Source: Arthrobacter crusticola (GTDB taxonomy: Bacteria > Actinomycetota > Actinomycetes > Actinomycetales > Micrococcaceae). From it: a DNA stretch of 64,000 nucleotides. Made by a program: the position numbers and the translations under genes. The stretch is from NCBI RefSeq assembly GCF_004357995.1, contig NZ_SMTK01000004.1, positions 248,001 through 312,000 on the forward strand, written 5' to 3'. The notes under the pieces are model-generated. The model did no database searches. It saw only the letters and a list, made by a program, of their open reading frames with translations, and was not told where the DNA came from. This document shows positions 51,142 through 61,327 of this stretch, piece after piece (the stretch's first letter is position 1; each line of letters begins with the position of its first letter).

Positions 51142-51963
51142 TTACGCCGGGGCGGGCCTGCGCGCGGCACGGCTTCCGCCGAGGGGCACCACGAGGGGAC
51201 GCCCGGAGACGGGGTCCTCGATGAGGCGGGCGGAGAGCCCGAACACCTCAAAGAGCAGTTCGGACGTGAGGATGTCCCCGGGGTGGCCCTGCGCGAGAAT
51301 GCGGCCGTCCTTCATGGCGACCAGGACGTCCGCGTACCGGGCGGCGAGGTTGAGGTCGTGAAGCACCATGACGACCGTGCGCCCGTGGTCGTCCCGGAGG
51401 CGCTCGACGAGGTCGAGGACGTCGACGGCGTGGGCGAGGTCCAGGTACGTCGTCGGTTCGTCGAGCAGCAGCAGGTCCGTGCCTTGGGCCAGCGCCATGG
51501 AGATCCACGCGCGCTGGCGCTGGCCACCGGAGAGGTCCTCGAGGCGCCGGTCCGCGGAGTCGAGCATGTCCGTCCAGCACAGGGCCTGGGCGACGACGTC
51601 CTCGTCCTCCGGGGACCACTGGCGCAGCCAGCTCTGGTGCGGCTGCCTGCCGCGGGCCACCAGGTCGCCGACGGTGAGCCCCTCAGGCGCGCTGGGTGCC
51701 TGGGGGAGCAGGCCAAGGTGGCGGGCGACCTCCCGGGTGGGCATCCGATCAATCGCCTTGCCGTCAAGGAGCACGGCCCCCGCGGAGGGCCGCAGGAGCC
51801 GGGCCAGGCCGCGGAGCAGGGTGCTCTTGCCACAGCCGTTGGAGCCGACGACGGCGGTGATCATTCCCGGCGGCACCTCGAAGCTGAGCCCGCCGACAAT
51901 TTCGGTTCCACCGTAGGAAAGGGTCAACCGGTCGGCCTGGAGGCGGCTGGATGGCTGGATCAT
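51142..51963 (-). CDS. Iron-siderophore ABC transporter ATP-binding protein
   Basis: 273 residues from the ATG complementary to 51961-51963, overlapping the permease stop. Walker A GSNGCGKSTLLRG, Q-loop LGLLPQAPSAP, signature LSGGQRQRAWISMALAQ, Walker B LLLLDEPTTYLDL and switch His in MVLHDLNLAARY. The FecE/FepC-like features and the partners identify a siderophore importer. Last gene of the operon. Confidence 0.94.
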   Translation of the reverse strand: MIQPSSRLQADRLTLSYGGTEIVGGLSFEVPPGMITAVVGSNGCGKSTLLRGLARLLRPSAGAVLLDGKAIDRMPTREVARHLGLLPQAPSAPEGLTVGDLVARGRQPHQSWLRQWSPEDEDVVAQALCWTDMLDSADRRLEDLSGGQRQRAWISMALAQGTDLLLLDEPTTYLDLAHAVDVLDLVERLRDDHGRTVVMVLHDLNLAARYADVLVAMKDGRILAQGHPGDILTSELLFEVFGLSARLIEDPVSGRPLVVPLGGSRAARRPAPA

Positions 51964-53045
51964 GCGTTGGACCTCCGGTTGGCGGCGACGAGCAGATGGA
52001 TCAGGTACGGGGCCCCGAGGGCGGCGGTGACGATGCCCACGGGCAGTTCGACCGGCAGCGCGGTGCGGGCCAGGAGGTCCGCGGCGAGGACGAGCGCCGC
52101 CCCGGTCAGCCCCGCCGTCACCGGCGGCGGGGCGGCGCGTCCGAGCAGGCGCAGGGCGATCTGGGGTGCCGCCAGCGCCACGAACGCCACCGGGCCGGCG
52201 GCAGCCGTCGCGCCTGCGGCGAGGACGACGGCGGCGGCCACCAGCAGGGCCATGCCCAGCTGGACCCGCCGGCCGAGCGAGCGGGCGGTGTCGTACCCGA
52301 GCTGGAGTGCCGCAAGGCGCGGCCCGAAGACCGGTGCGGCGGCGAGCACCGCCAGGACCACCACGGCGAGCGGGAGCACCGAGTCCCAGGCGCGGCCGTT
52401 GAGTGAACCGGTCAGCCACACCGTGGCCTGCGTGGCCTCGGTCAGGTTGGCCCGGAGGAGCAGGTAGGTGGTGAGGGAGGTGCCGAGGCCAGCGATCGCC
52501 AGGCCGATCAGTGCAAGGCGCAGCCCGTCGATGCCGTCCCGCCAGGCCAGCAGGTAGACGAGCAGCGCCGCGCCCAGGGCCCCGACGAGCGCCGCGGCCG
52601 GCACCCCGAGCAGGGCCAGGGGACCGGCCGCGCCGCCCAGGACGATGAGGGTGACGGCGCCGGCACCGGCTCCGGCGCTGATACCCAGCAGGTCGGGGCT
52701 GGCGAGGGGATTGCGGGCCACTGCCTGGGTGATGGCCCCGGCCATGCCCAGGGCGAACCCCACCAGCGCGCCGGCCGCCGCGCGGGGCAGGCGCAGCTCG
52801 AGGACTACGACCCGGTCCAGTTCCTCGCCACCGCCGCCGAGGACGCGCAGCACGTCGGTCAGGGGCAGGGGAAAGTCGCCGCGGGTGGCGCCCAGACACA
52901 TCAGGACGGCCGACACGAGCAGCAGGGCCGCGCACACGGCGGCGGTGCGCGGGTGCCACACCCCGCTCACCGGTCCAATGCGGAGCGGGTTCCGCCCCGG
53001 GACGGCGGGCCGGGCGGGGCCGGCCCGCGCGGGCCCCGCGCTCAC
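51960..53045 (-). CDS. Iron-siderophore ABC transporter permease (FecD/FepG-like)
   Basis: 361 residues from the GTG complementary to 53043-53045, sharing bases with the stop of the upstream permease (GTGA). Nine to ten hydrophobic segments. RLPRAAAGALVGFALGMAGAITQAVARNPLASPDLLGISAGAG and PVAFVALAAPQIALRLLG are BtuC/FecCD family blocks. The N-terminal 30 residues are Pro/Arg-rich. It forms a heterodimeric channel with the next permease. Confidence 0.93.
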   Translation of the reverse strand: MSAGPARAGPARPAVPGRNPLRIGPVSGVWHPRTAAVCAALLLVSAVLMCLGATRGDFPLPLTDVLRVLGGGGEELDRVVVLELRLPRAAAGALVGFALGMAGAITQAVARNPLASPDLLGISAGAGAGAVTLIVLGGAAGPLALLGVPAAALVGALGAALLVYLLAWRDGIDGLRLALIGLAIAGLGTSLTTYLLLRANLTEATQATVWLTGSLNGRAWDSVLPLAVVVLAVLAAAPVFGPRLAALQLGYDTARSLGRRVQLGMALLVAAAVVLAAGATAAAGPVAFVALAAPQIALRLLGRAAPPPVTAGLTGAALVLAADLLARTALPVELPVGIVTAALGAPYLIHLLVAANRRSNA

Positions 53046-54106
53046 AGGGCCACCAGCCGTCGGCGACGGATGAGGTGGATGAAGAACGGTGCGCCCACAG
53101 CGGCGAGCACGATGCCGACCTGCAGTTCGCCCGGAGGCGCGGCGAGGCGGCCGGCGACGTCGGCAAGGAGCAGCACGCTGGCCCCGAGCAGGGCCGAGGC
53201 GGGCAGCAGCGACCGGTGGTCCGGCCCGGTGGCGGCGCGGGCGAGGTGCGGAACGATCAGGCCGAGGAAGCCGATGGGCCCGGCGGCGGCGACGGCGGCA
53301 CCGGCCAGCAGCGTCACGGCCGCCACCCCCGTGACCCGGGCCCGGCCCACATGCAGTCCGAGGGTGCGGGCGACGTCCTCCCCGAGGCCCAGCGAGTTGA
53401 GCGCCGGGGCGTTGGCGAAGGCCAGCACGGTCCCCAGCAGGAGGAACGGCAGCAGCGGGAACAGGACGTCGTTTCCCCTGCCGGCGAGTGATCCGGCGGC
53501 CCAGAACCGGAAGCCGTCGAGGCTGTCCGGGTCAAGGAGCACCAGGGCGCTCGTCAGGGCCCCCAGCAGGGCGCTCACGGCGGCGCCCGCCAGTGCGAGG
53601 GTCACCGGCGTTGACCGTCCCCGCCCGCTTGCCCCGAGCAGGAAGACGACGACGCTGGCGGCCAGGGCTCCGGCAAAGGCGAACCAGACGTATCCGCCGG
53701 GCAGCCTCAGGTCGAGGGCGTAGATGCTCAGCACCACGCCGAAGGCGGCGCCGGCACTGACCCCCAGCAGGCCGGGGTCGGCGATGGGATTTCGGGTGTG
53801 GCCCTGGATAAGGGCTCCGGCCAGGCCCAGCGCCGCCCCTACGGCCAGCCCCACGAGGGTCCGCGGGACACGCAGGGTGCGTACGATGACGTGCTCGTCG
53901 CTGCTTTCGGGTGCCACCAGGGCCCGCCACACCTCGTCGAAGGCGATGTTCTGGGCCCCGATGGCGAGGCTGAGCAGGGCGCAGAGACCGGCGAGCAGGG
54001 ACAGCAGCGCGAACAGCACCGCGCGTCCCCGCCAGGTGTTCACGGGCAGCCGGGTACGGACGGGAGCCGCAAAGGACTCCGTTGCGGCCGGCGCGGTCGC
54101 CCTCAC
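53042..54106 (-). CDS. Iron-siderophore ABC transporter permease (FecC/FepD-like)
   Basis: 354 residues from a GTG at 54106 (minus). RVPRTLVGLAVGAALGLAGALIQGHTRNPIADPGLLGVSAGAAFGV and PIGFLGLIVPHLARAATGPDHRSLLP are FecCD hallmarks. The downstream permease overlaps its stop. It follows the binding protein by seven bases. Confidence 0.93.
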   Translation of the reverse strand: MRATAPAATESFAAPVRTRLPVNTWRGRAVLFALLSLLAGLCALLSLAIGAQNIAFDEVWRALVAPESSDEHVIVRTLRVPRTLVGLAVGAALGLAGALIQGHTRNPIADPGLLGVSAGAAFGVVLSIYALDLRLPGGYVWFAFAGALAASVVVFLLGASGRGRSTPVTLALAGAAVSALLGALTSALVLLDPDSLDGFRFWAAGSLAGRGNDVLFPLLPFLLLGTVLAFANAPALNSLGLGEDVARTLGLHVGRARVTGVAAVTLLAGAAVAAAGPIGFLGLIVPHLARAATGPDHRSLLPASALLGASVLLLADVAGRLAAPPGELQVGIVLAAVGAPFFIHLIRRRRLVAL

Positions 54107-54113
54107 CGGGAAA

Positions 54114-55091
54114 TCAGCCCAGCCGGTCCTGCAGCATCTGCAGGTTCAACGGGACGGTCAGGACGCTGTCGAAGTAGCTGGCCTCGGATTCCTCGACGCT
54201 GAGTTCGATCACCTTGCCGGTCTTCACCGCGGGGATGCGCTTCCAGATCTCCTGCTCCTTCAGGGCGCGGTAGGGTCCGTCGTCGCCGAAGTCCTGAACG
54301 AGGAGGACGTCGGCGTCGATGTCGGCCAGTTTCTCCAGCGAGACGGTGTCAACGGCCTCTCCAGGCGTTCCGGCCTTCGGGAAGGGGGCCAGGCCGAGGG
54401 AGGGGGCGAGCTTGCCGAGCGGCGAGGCGTCGTTGAGCCGGTAGATCTCGGGGCCCTCGAAAACGGTGATGGCCTGGACCTTCAGCCCCTTGCTCCCGGA
54501 GAGCGCCTTTGCCGCGTCCTCGACGGCGGCCTCGTTTTCGGCGACCAGTTCGGCCGCCTTTTCGGTGGTGCCGGTGGCCTCGCTGACCTGCCGCAGGTTG
54601 TCCTTCCAGTCGATGAAACTCGTGACCACCGTGGGCGCCAAGGCGCTGTACTGGGCGAGGTTCTCCTTGGTGGCGAACCCTGCCTGCACCACCAGCAGGT
54701 CCGGCTTCCATGCGGCGATGCGCTCGAAGCTCACCTCGGTGCCGGCCAGGTCGTAGGACTCGATTTCCGCGCCTCCGGCCGCTTCGATCCAGGGGCGGAT
54801 CGGGTCGTTGCGCTTGCCGAATCCCACGGGTTCGACGCCGAGGGCCAGCAGGGAAGCGAGTTCGCCGCCGTCGGTGACGGCGACGACGCGCTCCGGGCGC
54901 TCCGGAATGGTGGTCTCGCCGAGTTCGTGCTGCACCACACGCGGGAAGGAGTCGGAATCCCCGGTCTCCGGCGCCGTGTCAGTGGCTCCGCCGGCGTCCT
55001 GCGGACCGCAGCCGGCAAGGGCAACGGCGGCTGCCAGCAGAAGCGCGGGAAGGCGGGCGGACCGCAGGCGGGACAGGGGCGAAGCTGGCAT
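54114..55091 (-). CDS. Iron-siderophore-binding lipoprotein
   Basis: 325 residues from the ATG complementary to 55089-55091, with GGAG six bases upstream; an in-frame TTG/ATG further up is unlikely. Lipobox ALAGC (C28). FecB/FhuD-type domain: RVVAVTDGGELASLLALGVEPVGFG, LLVVQAGFATKENLAQYSALAPTVV and ADIDADVLLVQDFG. Long helix backbone between lobes. Binds ferric siderophore; heads the operon behind an iron box. Confidence 0.94.
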   Translation of the reverse strand: MPASPLSRLRSARLPALLLAAAVALAGCGPQDAGGATDTAPETGDSDSFPRVVQHELGETTIPERPERVVAVTDGGELASLLALGVEPVGFGKRNDPIRPWIEAAGGAEIESYDLAGTEVSFERIAAWKPDLLVVQAGFATKENLAQYSALAPTVVTSFIDWKDNLRQVSEATGTTEKAAELVAENEAAVEDAAKALSGSKGLKVQAITVFEGPEIYRLNDASPLGKLAPSLGLAPFPKAGTPGEAVDTVSLEKLADIDADVLLVQDFGDDGPYRALKEQEIWKRIPAVKTGKVIELSVEESEASYFDSVLTVPLNLQMLQDRLG

Positions 55092-55129
55092 AGGGAACTC
55101 CGGACAGGATGCGGGAAACAACGGGAAAG

Positions 55130-55148
55130 TAAGGTAAGTCAACCCTAA
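55130..55148 (-). promoter_or_regulatory. DtxR/IdeR-type iron box
   Basis: On the minus strand TTAGGGTTGACTTACCTTA matches the 19-base consensus TTAGGTTAGGCTAACCTAA at 14 positions, 39 bases before the binding-protein start. Iron-bound DtxR/IdeR would repress here. Confidence 0.75.
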
Positions 55149-55217
55149 CATCGGGTGTCCGCCTCGGGCCTTCCCGGGCCGGGCGCAGCGGTCCCGGGGA
55201 CTCGATAGACTCGGTTC

Positions 55218-55808
55218 ATGACCGCCGACATCCCGCCCGCCGACACCTCAGCTCCTGCCGCCGACCGCGCCCGGCTCCTCGAACTTATTAAGGAACTAGC
55301 CGTGGTGCATGAGAAGGTGACGCTTTCCAGCGGAGTCGAGGCCGACTACTACATCGACCTGCGCCGGATCACCCTCCACCACGAGGCCTCCCCGCTCGTC
55401 GGGCGCGTTATGCTCCGGCTCCTGGATGACGCGGGAATCGACTTCCAGAGCGCGGGCGGACTCACCATGGGCGCGGACCCGGTAGGCACCGCGCTGATGC
55501 ACGTCGCGGCGCAGGCCGGGCGCCCTATTGACGCCTTCGTCGTCCGGAAGGCCTCGAAGACCCACGGCATGGGACGCCAGGTCGAGGGGCCCGACGTCGC
55601 CGGCCGGCCCGTAGTCGTCCTTGAGGACACCTCGACCACGGGGGGATCGGCGCTGACCGCCGTCGAAGGCGTCCGGAAGGCAGGCGGTGACGTGCGCGCG
55701 GTCGCCGTCATCGTCGACCGGAACACCGGTTCGCGGGAGCGGATCGAAGCCGAAGCGGGAGTTCCCTACCTCTACGCCTTCGGGAAGGAAGAACTCGGCC
55801 TCGGCTGA
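55218..55808 (+). CDS. pyrE: Orotate phosphoribosyltransferase
   Basis: 196 residues. Converts orotate and PRPP to OMP in pyrimidine synthesis. VTLSSGVEADYYIDLRRITLHH, GGLTMGADPVGTALM and the PRPP loop VLEDTSTTGGSAL are all present. The N-terminal extension of about 15 residues (IPPADTSAPAADRA) is common in actinobacteria. Stands first before the hydrolase gene. Confidence 0.95.
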   Translation: MTADIPPADTSAPAADRARLLELIKELAVVHEKVTLSSGVEADYYIDLRRITLHHEASPLVGRVMLRLLDDAGIDFQSAGGLTMGADPVGTALMHVAAQAGRPIDAFVVRKASKTHGMGRQVEGPDVAGRPVVVLEDTSTTGGSALTAVEGVRKAGGDVRAVAVIVDRNTGSRERIEAEAGVPYLYAFGKEELGLG

Positions 55809-55877
55809 GGTGCCGGCGGCTGCCGGCGGAAGTGCTTGGGGACGACATCTGGACTGACGGGAGGCGATCGATCCGCC

Positions 55878-56876
55878 ATGGATGATGCCCGCCGCCTGCT
55901 GGGCGACGCCAGCGAGGTCGGTGCCTTCTCCCGCAGGGCCTTCCTGACCGGGTCCTCCCTCGGCCTGGCGCTCGCCGCGGATCTCGTCCTCACCCGCAGG
56001 ATCCAGAAGGAGCGCGAGAACCTGCGCCTGCTCCCCGTGCCCGACGACGGTGCGCGGGCCGCATTCCCGCACTCGCGCTGGGTGCTTTTCCCCGGCTACA
56101 AGACCAGCTGGGAGGAGGCCCTCTGGATCCTCAATTCGCTGCGGCCCACGCTGTCACGTCGGGCGCAGATGGCCACCGTGGGGTACTCGAACCGCGGGCT
56201 GGACGTGAGCAATATCGTCGCGGAGCTGAACCGGTACGTGCGGAACTTCCAACTGGAGAAGCTCTACTTCTACGGGCACAGCTTCGGTGGGATGGTTGCC
56301 GTCGAGGTTGCGGCCCGGCTTGCCGACCGCGGCATCCCCGTCGAGCTGATCGTGCTCGACTCGAGCCCCCACACGAAATTCGACGTGCTCGAACAGGAAA
56401 TGTTCGAGGGCGTCGTGTTCCTGTATGAGGCCGGGTACCGCATCCCCACAGTGGTGCGTGGCGGGTATGAACTCGGTGAGCGGATTGCCCACAAGAACGA
56501 ACGGACCTGGCGCAAGATCATCGACCAGACCTTCGAACAGCTCTCGCCGCTGGCACCCAGCAGCGTCCTGATCCAGTCGCAGGCCTCCTACATCTACCAC
56601 TTTGACCCGACGCGGTTCCGGAACGCCCTGGGTTCAACGCAGCTGGCGTTCCTCGGGAATCCGCAGGACACCGTGGTCAACTACGGCACGGCACGGGCCG
56701 GCTGGGCCGAGATTTTCCCGCGGAACCTCATTCTGAGCGACCTGGTGACAGAAGGGGCCCGCCCGGCCCACGCGAGCCCGCAGTGGAACCCGCTGACGTA
56801 CCGTCCGCTGCTGCAGCAGGTCCAGGAGCAGCTCATTCCGCTGCCCCGGGGCGGCGGCCGCGCCACAGTGACGTGA
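55878..56876 (+). CDS. Tat-exported alpha/beta hydrolase-like protein
   Basis: 332 residues from the ATG at 55878; a TTG 14 codons upstream (55836) is the alternative, and neither has an ideally spaced ribosome site. SRRAFLTGSSLGLALAADLVL is a twin-arginine-like signal. The alpha/beta hydrolase nucleophile elbow GHSFGG lies in FYGHSFGGMVAVEVAARL, and LIVLDSSPHTKF supplies a later strand. Substrate unknown; an extracellular esterase or lipase is possible. Confidence 0.75.
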   Translation: MDDARRLLGDASEVGAFSRRAFLTGSSLGLALAADLVLTRRIQKERENLRLLPVPDDGARAAFPHSRWVLFPGYKTSWEEALWILNSLRPTLSRRAQMATVGYSNRGLDVSNIVAELNRYVRNFQLEKLYFYGHSFGGMVAVEVAARLADRGIPVELIVLDSSPHTKFDVLEQEMFEGVVFLYEAGYRIPTVVRGGYELGERIAHKNERTWRKIIDQTFEQLSPLAPSSVLIQSQASYIYHFDPTRFRNALGSTQLAFLGNPQDTVVNYGTARAGWAEIFPRNLILSDLVTEGARPAHASPQWNPLTYRPLLQQVQEQLIPLPRGGGRATVT

Positions 56877-56964
56877 CCGGCAAGGGCGCGACCCGCAGCG
56901 ACCCGGTGTCGTACCTGCTGGCACGGACCCGGCCACTGCTCCGGGCCCGGAAGGTGTCGACGCC

Positions 56965-57744
56965 CTAGAAGGTGTCGATCAGGTCCGCGACCGAGTTGAC
57001 CACCTGGGCCGGCCGGAAGGGGTAGGCGTCAATGTCTTCGCGCTGGGTGATCCCGCTGAGCACCAGGACTGTGTGGAGGCCCGCTTCCATGCCGGCAATG
57101 ATGTCGGTGTCCATCCGGTCACCGATCATCGCGGTGGTTTCCGAGTGCGCCTCGATCTGGTTCATGGCCGAACGGAACATCATCGGGTTGGGTTTGCCGA
57201 CGATGTAGGGGTCCCGGTTCGTCGCCGCGGTGATCAGTGCCGCGATCGCCCCGGTGGCGGGCAGCACGCCCTCCTTGGACGGGCCGGTGACGTCGGGGTT
57301 CGTCGCGATGAACCGTGCGCCCTCGAGGATCAGCCGGATGGCCATGGTGATGGCCTCGAACGAATAGGTGCGGGTCTCCCCGAGCACCACGTAGTCGGGG
57401 TTAGTGTCGGTGAGCACGAACCCGGCCTCGTGAAGGGCCGTCGTGAGGCCGGCCTCGCCGATCACGTAGGCGCGGGCGCCCGGCAGCTGCCCTTTGAGGA
57501 ATTCGGCCGTCGCCATTGCAGAGGTCCACAGGTTCTCCTCGGGGATCTCGAGGCCCGATGCCGCCAGCCGCGCCGCGAGGTCGCGAGGGGTGTAGATCGA
57601 GTTGTTCGTCAGCACGAGGAACCGTTTCGAGGTGGCGACCCAGCGCTCGATCAGCTCCGCGGCTCCGGGAATCGGATGGTTCTCGTGAACCAGTACGCCG
57701 TCCATGTCCGTCAGCCAGCACTCAATGTAGTCGTTGTTGCGCAT
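56965..57744 (-). CDS. HAD-IIA family hydrolase (NagD-like phosphatase)
   Basis: 259 residues. Motif I DMDGVLV (nucleophile Asp13, Asp15), motif II TNNS, and the C-terminal IVGKPNP and MIGDRMDTDIIAGMEAG, characteristic of NagD/AraL phosphatases. It dephosphorylates small phospho-compounds such as nucleotides or sugar phosphates; the exact substrate is unknown. It converges on the hydrolase gene. Confidence 0.93.
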   Translation of the reverse strand: MRNNDYIECWLTDMDGVLVHENHPIPGAAELIERWVATSKRFLVLTNNSIYTPRDLAARLAASGLEIPEENLWTSAMATAEFLKGQLPGARAYVIGEAGLTTALHEAGFVLTDTNPDYVVLGETRTYSFEAITMAIRLILEGARFIATNPDVTGPSKEGVLPATGAIAALITAATNRDPYIVGKPNPMMFRSAMNQIEAHSETTAMIGDRMDTDIIAGMEAGLHTVLVLSGITQREDIDAYPFRPAQVVNSVADLIDTF

Positions 57745-57805
57745 CTGCTTCCTTCGGTGGGCCGGGCGGGGAATCCGGGTCAGTCTTTCACCTTAGGCTT
57801 GAGAG

Positions 57806-58498
57806 GTGAAAAATCGAGGCGAAAACGACGACGCGGCCCCGCAGGGGCGCGGACAGGACACCCCGCCGGCAGGGGTCCTGAACGGTGCCGCACCGGTGGG
57901 CGTGGGGCCCTGGGAGGGCGAGCTGCCCTCGGGGCCGCAGTGGGATCCGGAGCTGCTTGAGGCGGGGGACACCCGCAATGTGGTGGACGCCTACCGGTAC
58001 TGGAACCACGAGGCTATCGTCGCCGACCTTGACACCCGCCGGCACCCGTTCCACGTCGCCATCGAGAACTGGCAGCACGACCTGAACATCGGCTCCGTGG
58101 TCCGCACCGCGAACGCCTTCCTCGCCGCCGAGGTGCACATCATCGGACGGCGCCGCTGGAACCGCCGCGGGGCCATGGTGACCGACCGCTACCAGCACGT
58201 CCGCCACCATCCGACGGTCGAGGACTTCGTGGCCTGGGCGGGCGCGGAGGGCCTGGCGGTCATCGGCATCGACAACTTTCCCGATTCGGTGCCGCTTGAG
58301 ACCTTCGACCTGCCCGAACGCTGCGTCCTCGTCTTCGGGCAGGAGGGCCCGGGGCTGACGCCGGAGATCCACGCCGCCGCCCAGGCGACCCTCTCCATCG
58401 CCCAGTTCGGCTCAACGCGGTCGATCAACGCGTCGGCGGCCGCAGCTATCGCCATGCACGGCTGGATCCGCCGGCACGTGTTCGACCAGCGGGTCTGA
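57806..58498 (+). CDS. TrmH/SpoU-family RNA methyltransferase
   Basis: 230 residues from a GTG at 57806. The SpoU core: FHVAIENWQHDLNIGSVVRTANAF, LVFGQEGPGLTPEIHAAA (SAM-binding knot) and LSIAQFGSTRSINASAAAAIAMHGW. It 2'-O-methylates RNA; the target tRNA or rRNA position cannot be told. Long polar N-terminal extension (about 55 residues). Upstream of fbaA on the same strand. Confidence 0.9.
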   Translation: MKNRGENDDAAPQGRGQDTPPAGVLNGAAPVGVGPWEGELPSGPQWDPELLEAGDTRNVVDAYRYWNHEAIVADLDTRRHPFHVAIENWQHDLNIGSVVRTANAFLAAEVHIIGRRRWNRRGAMVTDRYQHVRHHPTVEDFVAWAGAEGLAVIGIDNFPDSVPLETFDLPERCVLVFGQEGPGLTPEIHAAAQATLSIAQFGSTRSINASAAAAIAMHGWIRRHVFDQRV

Positions 58499-58666
58499 GC
58501 GCCGGGCCCGACGCCAGCCGGGTCTCTGCGCGGCAGGTCTGAACCCAGGCCGAAGGGCACCGCACCGATTAGCCCTGCGGGGGCTGGGGCGGGTGGCTAG
58601 GATGGAAACGACCGCACGGGGTGCTTTCCGCCCGGCGTCCACGAACCCAGCTACAAGGAGTCGACC

Positions 58667-59686
<1,020 letters not shown>

Positions 59687-59688
59687 GG

Positions 59689-60108
59689 ATGTCCGACGAA
59701 TTCCGCAAGAACCTGCTCGGGCCCGAACCGACGTACCTGCCCGAGGAACCGGAGGTCGAGGCGCGGCTCAAGGCGGGCGACGAAGCGGTGGACCTGGCGG
59801 CGAAGCACCCGACGTCGTCGCTGGTGTGGGCCATCCTCGCCGACGAGGCCTATGCCGAGGGCCGCACCATCGAGTCCTATGCCTACGCCCGTACGGGCTA
59901 CCACCGGGGCCTTGACGCGCTGCGCCGCAACGGCTGGCGCGGCGCTGGACCGGTGCCGTACTCCCATGGGCCCAACCGGGGTTTCCTGAGGTCCCTCTAC
60001 GCCCTGGGCCGGGCCGCCGCCTCCATCGGTGAGATCGAGGAAGCGGAGCGGATTGCGGTATTCCTGCGGGAGTCCGACCCTGAGGCAAGCGCACAGCTCG
60101 GTTCCTGA
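59689..60108 (+). CDS. DUF3151-family protein
   Basis: 139 residues, soluble. RKNLLGPEPTYLPEEPEVEARLKAGDEAVDLAAKHPTSSLVWAILADEA and RGFLRSLYALGRAAASIGEIEEAERIAVFLRESDP are DUF3151 features, a TPR-like helical protein found after fbaA in actinobacteria. Two bases separate it from fbaA, so they share a transcript. Function unknown. Confidence 0.92.
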   Translation: MSDEFRKNLLGPEPTYLPEEPEVEARLKAGDEAVDLAAKHPTSSLVWAILADEAYAEGRTIESYAYARTGYHRGLDALRRNGWRGAGPVPYSHGPNRGFLRSLYALGRAAASIGEIEEAERIAVFLRESDPEASAQLGS

Positions 60109-60257
60109 ACCCGCTAGAGCGCACCCACTCCACCGAACTACTCGTCTTTGCTCTTTCGGGAAACGAGTAGCGCGATCCCTTGTGAGCCCTCCACTGGACC
60201 GAAGACAGTTAAGGGAGTCGCCAAAGTGGCGGCTGGGTTTGTGGAAGCGGGTGTGCC

Positions 60258-60464
60258 GTGGCGGACAACAAGACAATTCCAACTCACCTTTTCACCGTGT
60301 CGGAGGTGGCCTCGATGATGCGGGTCTCCAAGATGACGGTCTATCGGCTGGTGCAATCGGGGGCAATTCACGGGATCCGTTTCGGGCGTTCCTACCGGGT
60401 CCCCGAGGACGCAGTTCAGCAGTACCTGGATGCGATGAATCCGGAGCGCCGCTCCGTGGGATAA
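60258..60464 (+). CDS. BldC-like MerR-type DNA-binding protein
   Basis: 68 residues from a GTG at 60258. FTVSEVASMMRVSKMTVYRLVQSGAIHGIRFGRSYRVPEDAVQQYL is a winged HTH as in BldC/excisionase-family proteins. BldC is a developmental regulator in Streptomyces and its orthologue is widespread in actinobacteria. No phage genes are nearby, so an excisionase role is unlikely. The stretch before it (60109-60257) holds no other gene. Confidence 0.9.
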   Translation: MADNKTIPTHLFTVSEVASMMRVSKMTVYRLVQSGAIHGIRFGRSYRVPEDAVQQYLDAMNPERRSVG

Positions 60465-60569
60465 CCCTTCCGCAGGGGCAGCGCTCGGCGCTTGTCCGGG
60501 GAGGTCAAGTCGGGAGGTTGAGCCGCGATTGCCGAGCCGGCGGTTGAACCCAGTGGTCGACCATTCAGC

Positions 60570-61169
60570 TCAGCCGGTGCGCGAAATGGTGGTCACGACG
60601 CTGACGATCTGGGGTGCCGCCGGTGCGGAGCTGAAACCAAACCGGACCGCAGGCCGGAGCGGCGCGAGCGTCCCCAGGGACGCTCCGTGGAGTTCGGCTG
60701 AGGCGGCGGTGATGCTGCGGGCGGAGGTGACTCCGTAGTACTCGCGGCGGCCGTTGCCGGCCGAACCTGCGGTGCGGACCCCCGGCAGGAGCAGTGCCGC
60801 CGCCGGTGAGATCAGTGCGAGCCACCGGGGACTGGTGGCGAGGGCGCGGGGAACCAACCCCAACAGCCGTCCGAGCGGGGTGGGCGCTCCGAGGTCGGCG
60901 CTGAGACGAAGGCCGCCGGCTTCGACGGTGAGGTGCGAGGCGGACAGCGTCGCCCGGACCGGCACCACCTGGACCTCATCGAACGAGTAGGTCGACCCGA
61001 CATAGGCGGCGATGTCCTCCGAGGGGGCCAGCAGGGTCCGGACGCCGCCGACGTCCTCCATCATGACGTCGGTGAAGGCGCCGAAGGGCGACTCGTCCCA
61101 TCGGCCCACCACCAGCCGGGTGCCCGAGGCGGTGCCGACGCCGGCGATATGTCCTCTAAATCGGTCCAT
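60570..61169 (-). CDS. Conserved protein of unknown function
   Basis: 199 residues from the ATG complementary to 61167-61169; ribosome site weak and the frame is open further upstream. FRGHIAGVGTASGTRLVVGRWDESPFGAF and DVGGVRTLLAPSEDIAAYVGSTYSFDEVQVVPV suggest a beta-rich actinobacterial protein. A hydrophobic segment (RWLALISPAAALLLPG) lies near the middle. Divergent from purA. No function recognised. Confidence 0.7.
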   Translation of the reverse strand: MDRFRGHIAGVGTASGTRLVVGRWDESPFGAFTDVMMEDVGGVRTLLAPSEDIAAYVGSTYSFDEVQVVPVRATLSASHLTVEAGGLRLSADLGAPTPLGRLLGLVPRALATSPRWLALISPAAALLLPGVRTAGSAGNGRREYYGVTSARSITAASAELHGASLGTLAPLRPAVRFGFSSAPAAPQIVSVVTTISRTG

Positions 61170-61327
61170 TGCACCATTGTGCAGCGCCTTCACCGTGCGC
61201 TCGGCTAAACTTGGGACGTAAGAGCCCCTGATGCGGCCGGGAACGGACGCATGTCCGGGGGCATTCTCATGACGGCAGCGGCTGCATCCGAACCGCACCC
61301 CGCGCCGCCACAATGGGGGAGGATCCC

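Noticed and set aside
58569-58603. Promoter of fbaA (TTAGCC and TAGGAT)
   Set aside because: The spacing of 23 bases is too long for a housekeeping promoter; TAGGAT alone is weak evidence.
60258-60464. Phage excisionase
   Set aside because: The HTH matches BldC equally well and no integrase, attachment site or phage gene is nearby.
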